This document shows positions 18,268 to 25,481 of a stretch of DNA of 64,000 nucleotides, piece by piece. Origin of the DNA: CAHJXF01 sp038225855 (GTDB lineage Bacteria > Pseudomonadota > Gammaproteobacteria > Burkholderiales > Burkholderiaceae_D). The DNA is taken from contig JBBRQU010000020.1 in assembly GCA_038225855.1 (NCBI GenBank), positions 7,725 to 71,724 on the forward strand, read 5' to 3'. Positions within the stretch are counted from its first letter, which is position 1, and the number at the start of each line of letters is the position of its first letter. A program made the position numbers and the translations under genes. The notes beneath the pieces were generated by a model that was given only the letters and a program-made list of their open reading frames with translations, searched no databases and had not been told where the DNA came from.

Positions 18268-19170
18268 ATGAGCGGCCCAGCAGTGGCGAACGCAGCCACA
18301 CAAGTTCCCACCACCTCGCATCACGGCGGTCCTTTGCGTTACTTCGTCCCGAACCCTTCGTTCTGGCCGATGCTGACTGGAACAGCGATGCTGTTCACCA
18401 TGCTCGGCGCTGCGGGCTGGGTCAACGGGCAACCGTGGGGGCCGTACGTCAATCTCGCCGGCATCCTCGGCGTGCTCGTGATCCTCTATCGCTGGTTCGG
18501 CGACGCCATCGGCGAGTCGGAAGGCGCCAAGTACAACGGCAGCGTCGACGGCTCGTTTCGATGGAGCATGAGCTGGTTCATCTTCTCCGAAGTGATGTTC
18601 TTCGGCGCCTTCTTCGGCGCCCTGTTCTATGCGCGCGTGATCTCGATGCCTGAGTTGTCGTCGCTCGACGCGCGCGTGCTGTGGCCCGACTTCGCGGGCA
18701 AGTGGCCGAGCATCGGTCCGGCGGGTTCGATCGAGTCGTTCACGCCGATGACGCCGTTCTGGATCCCTACCATCAACACGGCGCTGCTGCTCTCGTCGGG
18801 CGTGACGATCACGATCGCGCACCACGCGCTGCGCCACGGAGCGCGCGCGAAGACCGCCCTGTGGCTGTTTCTCACGATCGCACTCGGCGCGACCTTTCTC
18901 GGATTTCAGATCTACGAATACGGTCACGCGTATTCGGAACTCAACCTCAAGCTGACGTCGGGCATCTACGGATCGACCTTCTTCATGCTGACCGGCTTTC
19001 ACGGGTTTCACGTCACGCTGGGCGCGTTGATGTTGTCGGTGATTTTGTTTCGCATCATCCGCGGCGACTTCAAACCCGACAGCCATTTCGGCTTCGAAGG
19101 CGCGTCATGGTACTGGCACTTCGTCGACGTCGTGTGGCTTGGACTCTACGTCGTCGTCTATTGGCTCTGA
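18268..19170 (+). CDS. ctaE: Cytochrome c oxidase subunit III
   Basis: Subunit III stabilises the oxidase and its proton uptake; it carries no redox metal. The 300-residue protein has seven transmembrane helices and the family motifs WSMSWFIFSEVMFFGAFFG, FFMLTGFHGFHVTLG and the C-terminal WYWHFVDVVWLGLYVVVYW. A GGAG ribosome site lies six bases before the ATG. It is the last gene before a strong terminator, so DUF2244 to ctaE form one likely transcription unit. Confidence 0.97.
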   Translation: MSGPAVANAATQVPTTSHHGGPLRYFVPNPSFWPMLTGTAMLFTMLGAAGWVNGQPWGPYVNLAGILGVLVILYRWFGDAIGESEGAKYNGSVDGSFRWSMSWFIFSEVMFFGAFFGALFYARVISMPELSSLDARVLWPDFAGKWPSIGPAGSIESFTPMTPFWIPTINTALLLSSGVTITIAHHALRHGARAKTALWLFLTIALGATFLGFQIYEYGHAYSELNLKLTSGIYGSTFFMLTGFHGFHVTLGALMLSVILFRIIRGDFKPDSHFGFEGASWYWHFVDVVWLGLYVVVYWL

Positions 19171-19185
19171 CCGGCAGACGAAAGC

Positions 19186-19214
19186 AAAACGCCGCGAAGT
19201 GCGGCGTTTTTTTT
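19186..19214 (+). terminator. Intrinsic terminator after ctaE
   Basis: A ten-base stem (AAAACGCCGC / GCGGCGTTTT) with loop GAAGT is followed by a run of T. It lies 16 bases after the ctaE stop. Confidence 0.9.
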
Positions 19215-19261
19215 GTGGGTCGAACGATTCGCTTGTCGCGAGGTCTTTCGATGCGTATGAG

Positions 19262-19462
19262 CTACCTGATGCCCGTCGGCGCTATCCATCCGAGCTTGTA
19301 GGCCAGGAGGATCAAGAGGAATAGCGCGATCGAAAAGCCGACGCGCATCGCCAGGGCAGTCACGGTTCGATCGCTCTTGCCTTTGTCCTTCATCAGGAAG
19401 ACCAGCGCGGACGCGAGACTTCCGATGATCAGGATAAATGCAACGATGACGACGTAACGCAT
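19262..19462 (-). CDS. Twin-transmembrane protein, DUF2909 type
   Basis: This is a 66-residue protein made almost entirely of two transmembrane helices (about residues 3-23 and 40-58) joined by the short basic loop MKDKGKSDRTVTAL. It matches the DUF2909 family, which is usually encoded opposite or beside SURF1 in cytochrome oxidase clusters of beta- and gammaproteobacteria, as here. No function is established; assembly of the oxidase is suspected from context. Confidence 0.75.
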   Translation of the reverse strand: MRYVVIVAFILIIGSLASALVFLMKDKGKSDRTVTALAMRVGFSIALFLLILLAYKLGWIAPTGIR

Positions 19463-19534
19463 GCGGCGATTATTTCACACGCTTTACGGCGCTCGATCTT
19501 GCAGTGCCGGGGTGGGCATGTTGGCGGGAATGTC

Positions 19535-20299
19535 GTGAAGATTACACGGCGTGTAGCGTTCGCTGTGATCGCGGGAGCGCTTGCGATCGCAGGGGTAAGT
19601 GCGCTCGGGTTCTGGCAACTGCGGCGCGCCGCGGACAAGGAAGTCATTCAACGCGACATGGAACAATCCGCTCGTGCGACGCCCGAGATGCCCGACGCCG
19701 CGGCGCTCTCGCATCCCGAAACCTTGATCCACAAGCACCTCCGTTTTCAGGGGCGCTGGCTTCCCGATCGCGCGGTCTATCTGGACAATCGCCCGCAGGC
19801 GGGACGCGCGGGTTTTTACCTGCTGATGCCTTTGCATATGGAGGAGCCAAGGCCGGTCGACGTGATCGTCAATCGCGGATGGTTGCCGCGCGACGTCAAC
19901 GACCGCACGCGGATTGCGCCACACCGCACCCCGAGCGACGTGGTCACCATCAGTGGCGTGGCGTTGGCCGACGAACCGCACCTGCTGGAGCTGGCGGCGC
20001 AACCCGATCGAAAGCTTGGAGGCATCTGGCAGAATTTCGACTTCGACGCCTTTGCTCGCGCGAGCGGCCGCGAGCCTTTGCGCATCGTCGTCAGACAGGA
20101 CCGTGCCAACGACGAAGCGGGCAGCCACGCCGATGGCCTCGAGCGCGACTGGCCCGATCGCGGCGGGGTTTTGCAAGCCCAGATCGATCGCCATCACGGC
20201 TATGCCTTTCAGTGGTTCGCTCTTGCCGCAACGCTGATGGCATTGCTGACCTATCAACTCATTCGATTCATGAAGCATGCTCGCAAACGCTCAGTCTGA
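19535..20299 (+). CDS. SURF1 family cytochrome oxidase biogenesis protein
   Basis: SURF1 helps insert heme a into subunit I. The 254-residue protein has the expected two-helix topology: one at the N-terminus (about residues 7-28, ending ALGFWQLRRAADK) and one at the C-terminus (YAFQWFALAATLMALLTYQLI). The periplasmic middle contains FQGRWLPDRAVYLDNRP and VNRGWLPRD, both family hallmarks. The GTG at 19535 was chosen because GGGA lies seven bases upstream and the hydrophobic segment begins right after it. The 3' end overlaps the next gene by 23 bases. Confidence 0.92.
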   Translation: MKITRRVAFAVIAGALAIAGVSALGFWQLRRAADKEVIQRDMEQSARATPEMPDAAALSHPETLIHKHLRFQGRWLPDRAVYLDNRPQAGRAGFYLLMPLHMEEPRPVDVIVNRGWLPRDVNDRTRIAPHRTPSDVVTISGVALADEPHLLELAAQPDRKLGGIWQNFDFDAFARASGREPLRIVVRQDRANDEAGSHADGLERDWPDRGGVLQAQIDRHHGYAFQWFALAATLMALLTYQLIRFMKHARKRSV

Positions 20300-20888
20300 T
20301 GCCGGGCGCCGTCGCGGCCGCTGGAAGCTCTATGTGGTCATCGCAATTTGCGCAGCGCCGGTGATTGCGTCCTACCTCGTCTACTACTTCGTGCGGCCCG
20401 ACGGACGCAGCAACTACGGCGCATTGATCGACCCGCAGCGCCCGATGCCGACGCTGCATCTGACGACGCTCGATGGTCGCGGAGTCGACGGCGCTTCGTT
20501 GCGTGGCAAGTGGTTGATGGTGATGGTGGCGGGAGGCGGTTGTCCGCGCGTATGCCAGGACAAGCTCTACCACTTGCGTCAGGTCCGCCTGACGACCGGC
20601 AAGGATCGTGATCGCGTGGTGCGCGTGTGGCTGATACCGGGCGACGCGCCGCTGTCGACGATACTGATTCGCGAGTACGACGGAACCGCGATGCTGCGTG
20701 TCGATCCGAAGGAGATCGCGCCGTGGCTGGGCGGAGGTGCGGTCGCACCGAATTCCGCGGACTACGCGGATCACCTCTATGTGGTCGATCCCCTGGGCAA
20801 TCTGATGATGCGTTTTCCGGTCGATGCCGATCCCAACAAGATCAAGCGCGATCTCGCGAAACTCTTGCGCGCGTCGAGCGTCGGCTGA
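20277..20888 (+). CDS. Membrane-anchored Sco/thioredoxin-fold protein
   Basis: The 203-residue product has one N-terminal transmembrane helix (about residues 18-38) and a periplasmic thioredoxin-like domain. It keeps a Sco-type CxxxC motif (GGCPRVCQD) and a downstream histidine in YADHLYVVDPLGNLMMRFP, equivalent to the third copper ligand of Sco proteins. Otherwise it is divergent from the canonical Sco at 23.1 kb. Proteins of this type sit between SURF1 and ctaA in many Burkholderiales. A role in CuA assembly or thiol redox is inferred. Confidence 0.75.
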   Translation: MLANAQSDAGRRRGRWKLYVVIAICAAPVIASYLVYYFVRPDGRSNYGALIDPQRPMPTLHLTTLDGRGVDGASLRGKWLMVMVAGGGCPRVCQDKLYHLRQVRLTTGKDRDRVVRVWLIPGDAPLSTILIREYDGTAMLRVDPKEIAPWLGGGAVAPNSADYADHLYVVDPLGNLMMRFPVDADPNKIKRDLAKLLRASSVG

Positions 20889-22124
20889 ATGGCAATGGAT
20901 GCGTTCGCTCTGTTGCTCCTCGCGTTCAAGGGCGTCGCGATCGCGTCGTTGCCGGTCGCGTTGATCTGGATCGCCCGCGCGCCGCGCGAGCAGGGCGATC
21001 GTCTGCGGCGGCTGGCATGGGCGACGGCTTTCTTCACCTTCGACCTGATTCTCTTCGGCGGCTTCACACGGCTTACCGATTCCGGCCTGGGATGCCCCGA
21101 CTGGCCGGGCTGCTATGCCAAGGCCAATCCCTTCATGGCCGCGAGCGACATTCATGCAGCCGAAGCTGCGATGCCGACCGGTCCGGTGACGATGAACAAG
21201 GCGTGGATCGAGATGATCCATCGCTATCTCGCGATGGCGGTCGGGGTGTTGATCATCACGATGCTGGCAGCGAGCCTGGTGCGTATGCGCCGTGCGGCGA
21301 AGGCTGGGGAAAGCGGCACGCCACCGATGCGTTCCGCCTTTCCCGGCCTCGTCGCATGCATGCTCGCACTCGTGATCCTGCAGGGAGCGTTCGGCGCATG
21401 GACCGTCACGCAGAGACTGCAACCCATCTTCGTCACGACGCATCTGCTGCTCGGTCTCGCGTTGCTCGCGATGCTGGTCTGGCATGCGTTGCGCTTCGAG
21501 AGCGGCTCTCGTGCGAACGCGCTCACCGACACACTCACCAACGGGACCATCGCGACGACGACGCGAAGACTGCGCGTGCTCGCATGTGCGGGCGCGGGCG
21601 TGCTCACGATGCAGATCGCTCTCGGAGGATGGGTCAGCGCGAACTATGCGGTGCTCGCCTGCACCGATTTCCCCATGTGCCGGGGCATGTGGTTTCCGCC
21701 GATGGACCTCGCGAATGGTTTCCATTTGTGGCGCGAACTCGGCAAGACGGCACAGGGCGGCACTCTCTCGATGGAAGCATTAACTGCGATCCATTGGGTT
21801 CATCGCAGCTTCGCGTGGCTGGTCTTCATCGTGCTGGGCGCACTCGCGTGGCGCGTGAGGCGCGTGCCGTCTCTGACGCGTTCGGCTATCTTGCTCGCCG
21901 GGTTGCTCGCATTGCAGTTCGCAAGCGGTCTGGTCAACGTCGTGTTCGCATGGCCGCTGGCGGCTGCAGTACTGCACAACGCCGGCGCTGCGGGACTGGT
22001 GGCCTGCCTCGTCGTGATAAATTACCGCCTCTCCGTACTGTCACGCCTCGATCGAGCCGCGGCCTCCGATGTTTACCTGCGCGCCAACGCGCGAGAAGCG
22101 CTGATCGAACGGACCGCGACGTAG
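20889..22124 (+). CDS. ctaA: Heme A synthase, COX15/CtaA family
   Basis: CtaA oxidises the C8 methyl of heme O to give heme A for the oxidase. The 411-residue protein has about eight transmembrane helices in two related four-helix halves. The motif GGFTRLTDSGLGCPDWPGCY and the EMIHRYLAMAVG histidine are in the first half. The second half has ACTDFPMCRGMWFP and the histidine in AIHWVHRSFAW. It begins immediately after the Sco-like gene with no gap. Confidence 0.95.
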   Translation: MAMDAFALLLLAFKGVAIASLPVALIWIARAPREQGDRLRRLAWATAFFTFDLILFGGFTRLTDSGLGCPDWPGCYAKANPFMAASDIHAAEAAMPTGPVTMNKAWIEMIHRYLAMAVGVLIITMLAASLVRMRRAAKAGESGTPPMRSAFPGLVACMLALVILQGAFGAWTVTQRLQPIFVTTHLLLGLALLAMLVWHALRFESGSRANALTDTLTNGTIATTTRRLRVLACAGAGVLTMQIALGGWVSANYAVLACTDFPMCRGMWFPPMDLANGFHLWRELGKTAQGGTLSMEALTAIHWVHRSFAWLVFIVLGALAWRVRRVPSLTRSAILLAGLLALQFASGLVNVVFAWPLAAAVLHNAGAAGLVACLVVINYRLSVLSRLDRAAASDVYLRANAREALIERTAT

Positions 22125-22159
22125 TTCTCGCGGCGCCCCATCGTCCATCGATCGATCCC

Positions 22160-23062
22160 ATGCAACATGCTGTTGAAGCCCCAATCGCTCGCAAGCTCGT
22201 GCAGTACTACGCGCTGACCAAGCCGCGCGTCACGCAACTGGCGGTGTTCTGCGCGGTGATCGGCATGTTCCTCGCGGTGCCGCGCTTGCCTCCTCTCGAC
22301 AAGTTGCTCGCTGCAACCATCGGCATCTGGTTGCTCGCGGGCGCGGCCTTCGCAGTCAATTGTCTGGTCGAGCGCGAACTCGATGCGCGCATGGCGCGCA
22401 CGGCGCGGCGCGCATCGGCGTCGGGCGAATTGTCGGCATTTGAAATACTGCTGGGCTCGGGTCTGCTCGGCGGCGCCGGCATGCTGGTGCTCTTGAAGTT
22501 CGTCAACCCGCTGACGATGTGGCTCACGTTCGCGACCTTCGTCGGCTACGCGGTCGTGTACACGATGCTGCTCAAGCCGATGACGCCGCAGAACATCGTG
22601 ATCGGCGGCGCATCGGGCGCGATGCCTCCGGCGCTGGGATGGGCCGCGATGGCCGATCAGGTGCCCGCGCAGGCGTGGGTGCTGGTGTTGATCATCTTCG
22701 TGTGGACGCCCCCGCACTTCTGGGCGCTCGCGCTCTATCGGACCGAGGACTTCCGCAAGTCGGGACTGCCGATGCTGCCGATCACGCATGGCTCGCGGTA
22801 CACGCGGCTTCACATCCTGCTCTATACCGTGGCGCTCGTCGGGACTACGTTGTTGCCCTTCGCGTTGCGCATGAGCGGGTGGCCGTATCTGGTCGCGGCG
22901 CTGGTGCTCGGCGCGCAGTTCCTGCGGCTGTCGTGGTCGATCTGGCGCGCGCCCTCTGAGCAGGAAGCCAACAAGCACGCGCGCCGCACTTTCAGATATT
23001 CGATCCTCTACCTGGCGTTGCTCTTCGCTGCCCTGCTGATCGATCATTACCTGGTCGCGTGA
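22160..23062 (+). CDS. ctaB: Protoheme IX farnesyltransferase (heme O synthase)
   Basis: CtaB attaches the farnesyl chain to heme B, the step before CtaA. The 300-residue membrane prenyltransferase starts with YYALTKPRVTQLAVF and contains the first acidic motif NCLVERELDARM, the family segment TPQNIVIGGASGAMPPALG and the second region VWTPPHFWALALYR. The Glu in place of the first Asp of the acidic motif is usual in betaproteobacterial CtaB. The start at 22160 gives the family length; the longer in-frame extension is antisense-like noise over ctaA. A GTGA overlap links it to the sco gene. Confidence 0.95.
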   Translation: MQHAVEAPIARKLVQYYALTKPRVTQLAVFCAVIGMFLAVPRLPPLDKLLAATIGIWLLAGAAFAVNCLVERELDARMARTARRASASGELSAFEILLGSGLLGGAGMLVLLKFVNPLTMWLTFATFVGYAVVYTMLLKPMTPQNIVIGGASGAMPPALGWAAMADQVPAQAWVLVLIIFVWTPPHFWALALYRTEDFRKSGLPMLPITHGSRYTRLHILLYTVALVGTTLLPFALRMSGWPYLVAALVLGAQFLRLSWSIWRAPSEQEANKHARRTFRYSILYLALLFAALLIDHYLVA

Positions 23063-23685
23063 GCGCGATGCGTCGAGAATCTTCGTTGCGGTCTCCCCTG
23101 ATCCTGCCCCGGTTGAAGGCGCTGGCCGTCGTGACGATGGTTTGCGCGCTCGCCGCGTGCGGGCCGAGCAAGCCGCAGTTCGAAGGTGTCGACATTACGG
23201 GCGCCAACTACGCCCACGACTTCCATCTGATCGACGCCGGCGGAAAGCCGCGCAGCCTCGCGGACTATCGCGGCAAAGAGGTCGTACTGTTCTTCGGGTA
23301 CACGCAATGCCCCGACGTCTGTCCCACGACGATGGCCGACTTGAAGACCGTCATGCAGATCCTCGGCCCTGATGCCGATCGCGTGCAAGTGTTGTTCGTC
23401 ACCCTCGACCCCGAACGCGACAAGCCCGCGTTGCTCGCGCAATACGTGCCCGCCTTCGACCCGCGCTTCGTCGGTCTCTTTGCCGATGAGGCGACCACGG
23501 CGCAGACCGCAAAAGAGTTCAAGGTCTTTTATCAACGCGTGCCCGGCCCGACGCCGACCTCGTATACCTTCGATCACACGGCCGGGACCTACGTGTTCGA
23601 TACGAATGGGCGGATTCGCCTCTTCCTGCGTCAAGGCCAGAGCGCCAGCTCGATCGCCCACGATCTCAAGCAGCTCCTCTCGTAA
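23059..23685 (+). CDS. SCO1/SenC copper chaperone
   Basis: Sco proteins load copper into the CuA site of subunit II. This 208-residue protein has a lipoprotein-like signal (CALAACGPS, cysteine near residue 34) and a thioredoxin fold with the copper-binding CPDVCPTTM motif and the third ligand histidine in YTFDHTAGTYVFD. The GTG start overlaps the ctaB stop. It ends the oxidase assembly cluster that begins with SURF1 and is one of two Sco-type proteins there. Confidence 0.93.
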   Translation: MSAMRRESSLRSPLILPRLKALAVVTMVCALAACGPSKPQFEGVDITGANYAHDFHLIDAGGKPRSLADYRGKEVVLFFGYTQCPDVCPTTMADLKTVMQILGPDADRVQVLFVTLDPERDKPALLAQYVPAFDPRFVGLFADEATTAQTAKEFKVFYQRVPGPTPTSYTFDHTAGTYVFDTNGRIRLFLRQGQSASSIAHDLKQLLS

Positions 23686-23797
23686 GAGACGCATGCCCGC
23701 GCGCAACCTCGGCAGCCTCTTCCCGCGGGTGCCGTCAGCGGGACAAGACCGCTTGCTCGAATAAAATAACGGGTTTCCCCAAAATCGTGAGTCAGTC

Positions 23798-24889
23798 ATG
23801 GCGCTTCGCTGCGGCATCGTCGGCTTGCCCAACGTGGGCAAGTCCACGCTCTTCAATGCACTGACCAGGGCCGGCATCGCCGCCGAGAACTATCCGTTCT
23901 GCACCATCGAGCCGAACACCGGCGTGGTCGAGGTTCCCGATCCGCGCTTGGGCGAACTGGCCGCAATCGTCGAGCCCGAGCGGGTCATGCCGGCGATCGT
24001 CGAGTTCGTCGATATCGCCGGATTGGTCGCGGGCGCCTCCAAGGGCGAGGGCCTCGGCAACCAGTTCCTCGCGCACATTCGCGAGACCGACGCGATCGTC
24101 AATGTCGTCCGCTGCTTCGAGGATCCGAATGTCGTCCACGTCGCGGGCAAGGTCGATCCGGTGGCCGACATCGAAGTCATTCAGACCGAGCTAGCGCTCG
24201 CTGACCTGGCGACGGTTGAAAAAGCGGTCCATCGCGTAACCAAGCAAGCCAGAGGGGGCGACAAGGAGGCGGCAAAGCTGATCACGCTTCTCGGCAAAGT
24301 CGAGCCGCAGCTCAATCAGGCGTTGCCAGTCCGCGCGCTCGACTTGACCGCCGAAGAACAGGGGCTGCTCAAGCCGCTGTGCCTGATCACGGCAAAACCC
24401 GCGATGTTCGTCGCCAACGTCGCCGAACATGGCTTCGTCGATAACCCGTTTCTCGATCAACTCACCGCGTACGCAAAGGCGCAGGGCTCCCCCGTGGTCG
24501 CAATTTGTGCCGCGGTCGAAGCCGAGATCGCCGAACTATCCGACGAAGACAAGTCCGTCTTCCTCGAAGACATGGGCATGACCGAGCCCGGGTTGGATCG
24601 ACTCATTCACGCGGGCTACGCGCTATTGGGTTTGCAAACCTATTTCACGGCAGGCGTGAAGGAAGTCAGGGCCTGGACGGTACGCGTCGGCGCCACGGCG
24701 CCTCAGGCGGCAGGCGTGATCCACACCGATTTCGAGCGCGGCTTCATTCGCGCGGAGGTGATCGCCTACCTGGACTTTATCGCCTGCAAAGGCGAGGCGC
24801 GAGCGAAGGAAAAGGGAAAGATGCGGCTCGAAGGGAAGGACTACGTCGTCCGCGATGGGGACGTGATGCACTTCCGGTTCAACGTTTGA
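23798..24889 (+). CDS. ychF: Redox-regulated ATPase YchF (Obg family)
   Basis: YchF is a conserved ribosome-associated P-loop ATPase of the Obg family, linked to oxidative-stress responses. The 363-residue protein has the G1 motif GIVGLPNVGKSTLFNALT, the family-specific AENYPFCTIEPN switch region, DIAGLVAGASKGEGLGNQFL (G3) and a C-terminal TGS domain ending CKGEARAKEKGKMRLEGKD. It is the last backbone gene before the AT-richer accessory patch. Confidence 0.97.
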   Translation: MALRCGIVGLPNVGKSTLFNALTRAGIAAENYPFCTIEPNTGVVEVPDPRLGELAAIVEPERVMPAIVEFVDIAGLVAGASKGEGLGNQFLAHIRETDAIVNVVRCFEDPNVVHVAGKVDPVADIEVIQTELALADLATVEKAVHRVTKQARGGDKEAAKLITLLGKVEPQLNQALPVRALDLTAEEQGLLKPLCLITAKPAMFVANVAEHGFVDNPFLDQLTAYAKAQGSPVVAICAAVEAEIAELSDEDKSVFLEDMGMTEPGLDRLIHAGYALLGLQTYFTAGVKEVRAWTVRVGATAPQAAGVIHTDFERGFIRAEVIAYLDFIACKGEARAKEKGKMRLEGKDYVVRDGDVMHFRFNV

Positions 24890-25030
24890 GTTCGCAGCTC
24901 TCTGAAAACCAGGCCCGAACATTGCGGCATAACAAGAGCCTCAAGTTCCTATTTGGTCTGCCGATGAAACGTCTGCGGGGGAGTTTGAAGAAAAGGATTA
25001 GATAATGGGTAAAAAGCCTAGAGACTATAA

Positions 25031-25060
25031 GCAAAAAACCCACCGCGGGGGCGGTGGGTT
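25031..25060 (-). terminator. Intrinsic terminator of the small-peptide unit
   Basis: A perfect ten-base stem (AACCCACCGC / GCGGTGGGTT, positions 25037-25060, four-base loop) is followed on the minus strand by a run of T; the plus-strand side has no T run. It lies 37 bases after the stop of the 30-codon ORF and supports that ORF as a separate minus-strand transcription unit. Confidence 0.88.
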
Positions 25061-25096
25061 AAATACCAAATAACCTAACAGGTAAAGTTGAATTGC

Positions 25097-25189
25097 TTAG
25101 ATGCCATTAATATCAACGCCGCCGCCCACTTCAGCAAGGGCGACATTTCCCATGACAACAACTTCAGTTTCAACGATTTGCGTAAACAT
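25097..25189 (-). CDS. 30-residue peptide ORF divergent to the TPR-HD-GYP gene
   Basis: I do not recognise this peptide. It begins MFTQIVETEVVVMGN and ends VALAEVGGGVDINGI: an acidic, valine-rich first half, a small-residue stretch, a Gly-Gly-Gly turn and a hydrophobic tail. It has no basic residue and no cysteine, and is not a typical Sec signal. Support for expression is strong for such a short ORF: AGGA nine bases before the ATG, a promoter at 25227-25255 and a terminator at 25031-25060. It could be a signalling pro-peptide, a RiPP-like precursor, a small regulator, or a chance ORF in a regulatory RNA. The divergent partner carries TPR repeats, which bind peptides in several systems; the pairing is an inference. 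Confidence 0.62.
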   Translation of the reverse strand: MFTQIVETEVVVMGNVALAEVGGGVDINGI

Positions 25190-25226
25190 AGGTCGATTTC
25201 CTAGGAAGAAATAACACGGTTGATTG

Positions 25227-25255
25227 ATTATATCTAGTCTACAAACCTACGACAA
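25227..25255 (-). promoter_or_regulatory. Sigma70-like promoter of the small-peptide unit
   Basis: Read on the minus strand, TTGTCG (25255-25250) is followed after exactly 17 bases by a perfect TATAAT (25232-25227). Transcription would start near 25219, leaving a leader of about 30 bases before the ATG of the peptide ORF. Confidence 0.75.
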
Positions 25256-25314
25256 TAACGGGATTAGCGTGAATAAATAAGCTAGCGGGCTGAATGCACA
25301 CGCTTCCCGGTACA

Positions 25315-25339
25315 GCCGGCAAGGATAATTTTTGCCGGC
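25315..25339. repeat. Inverted repeat GCCGGCAA-N9-TTGCCGGC
   Basis: This perfect eight-base inverted repeat with a nine-base AT-rich spacer lies between the peptide promoter and the TPR-HD-GYP gene. It could be an operator for a dimeric regulator or a leader hairpin. No T run follows on either strand, so a terminator is less likely. Confidence 0.6.
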
Positions 25340-25352
25340 CGCATCCGAATAA

Positions 25353-25367
25353 TGTCAAAAATTGACA
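25353..25367. promoter_or_regulatory. Dyad TGTCAA-N3-TTGACA overlapping a consensus -35
   Basis: This perfect 6-3-6 dyad has a right arm identical to the consensus -35 hexamer TTGACA (25362-25367). If that hexamer is a true -35, its -10 would be weak (CCAAAT at 25385-25390), and transcription would start near 25397. That would favour the HD-GYP start at 25482. A repressor or activator bound here could control the HD-GYP gene. Confidence 0.4.
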
Positions 25368-25481
25368 ATGTTGGACAGAGCTTTCCAAATCGCGGTACTT
25401 ATGGTCATAGCCGATACAACATCGTGCAGTATTGAAAAGCCGACCGAGCGTGCCCGCGCTGCTGCAGTTGCGCGCGTGACC

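Noticed and set aside
20627..22159. Upstream extension of ctaB making an 811-residue fusion
   Set aside because: The extension is an out-of-frame reading of the Sco-like gene and ctaA; the real ctaB starts at 22160.
22376..22400. Glu in place of the first Asp of the CtaB acidic motif
   Set aside because: Betaproteobacterial CtaB proteins normally have LVE at this place, so it is not a defect.
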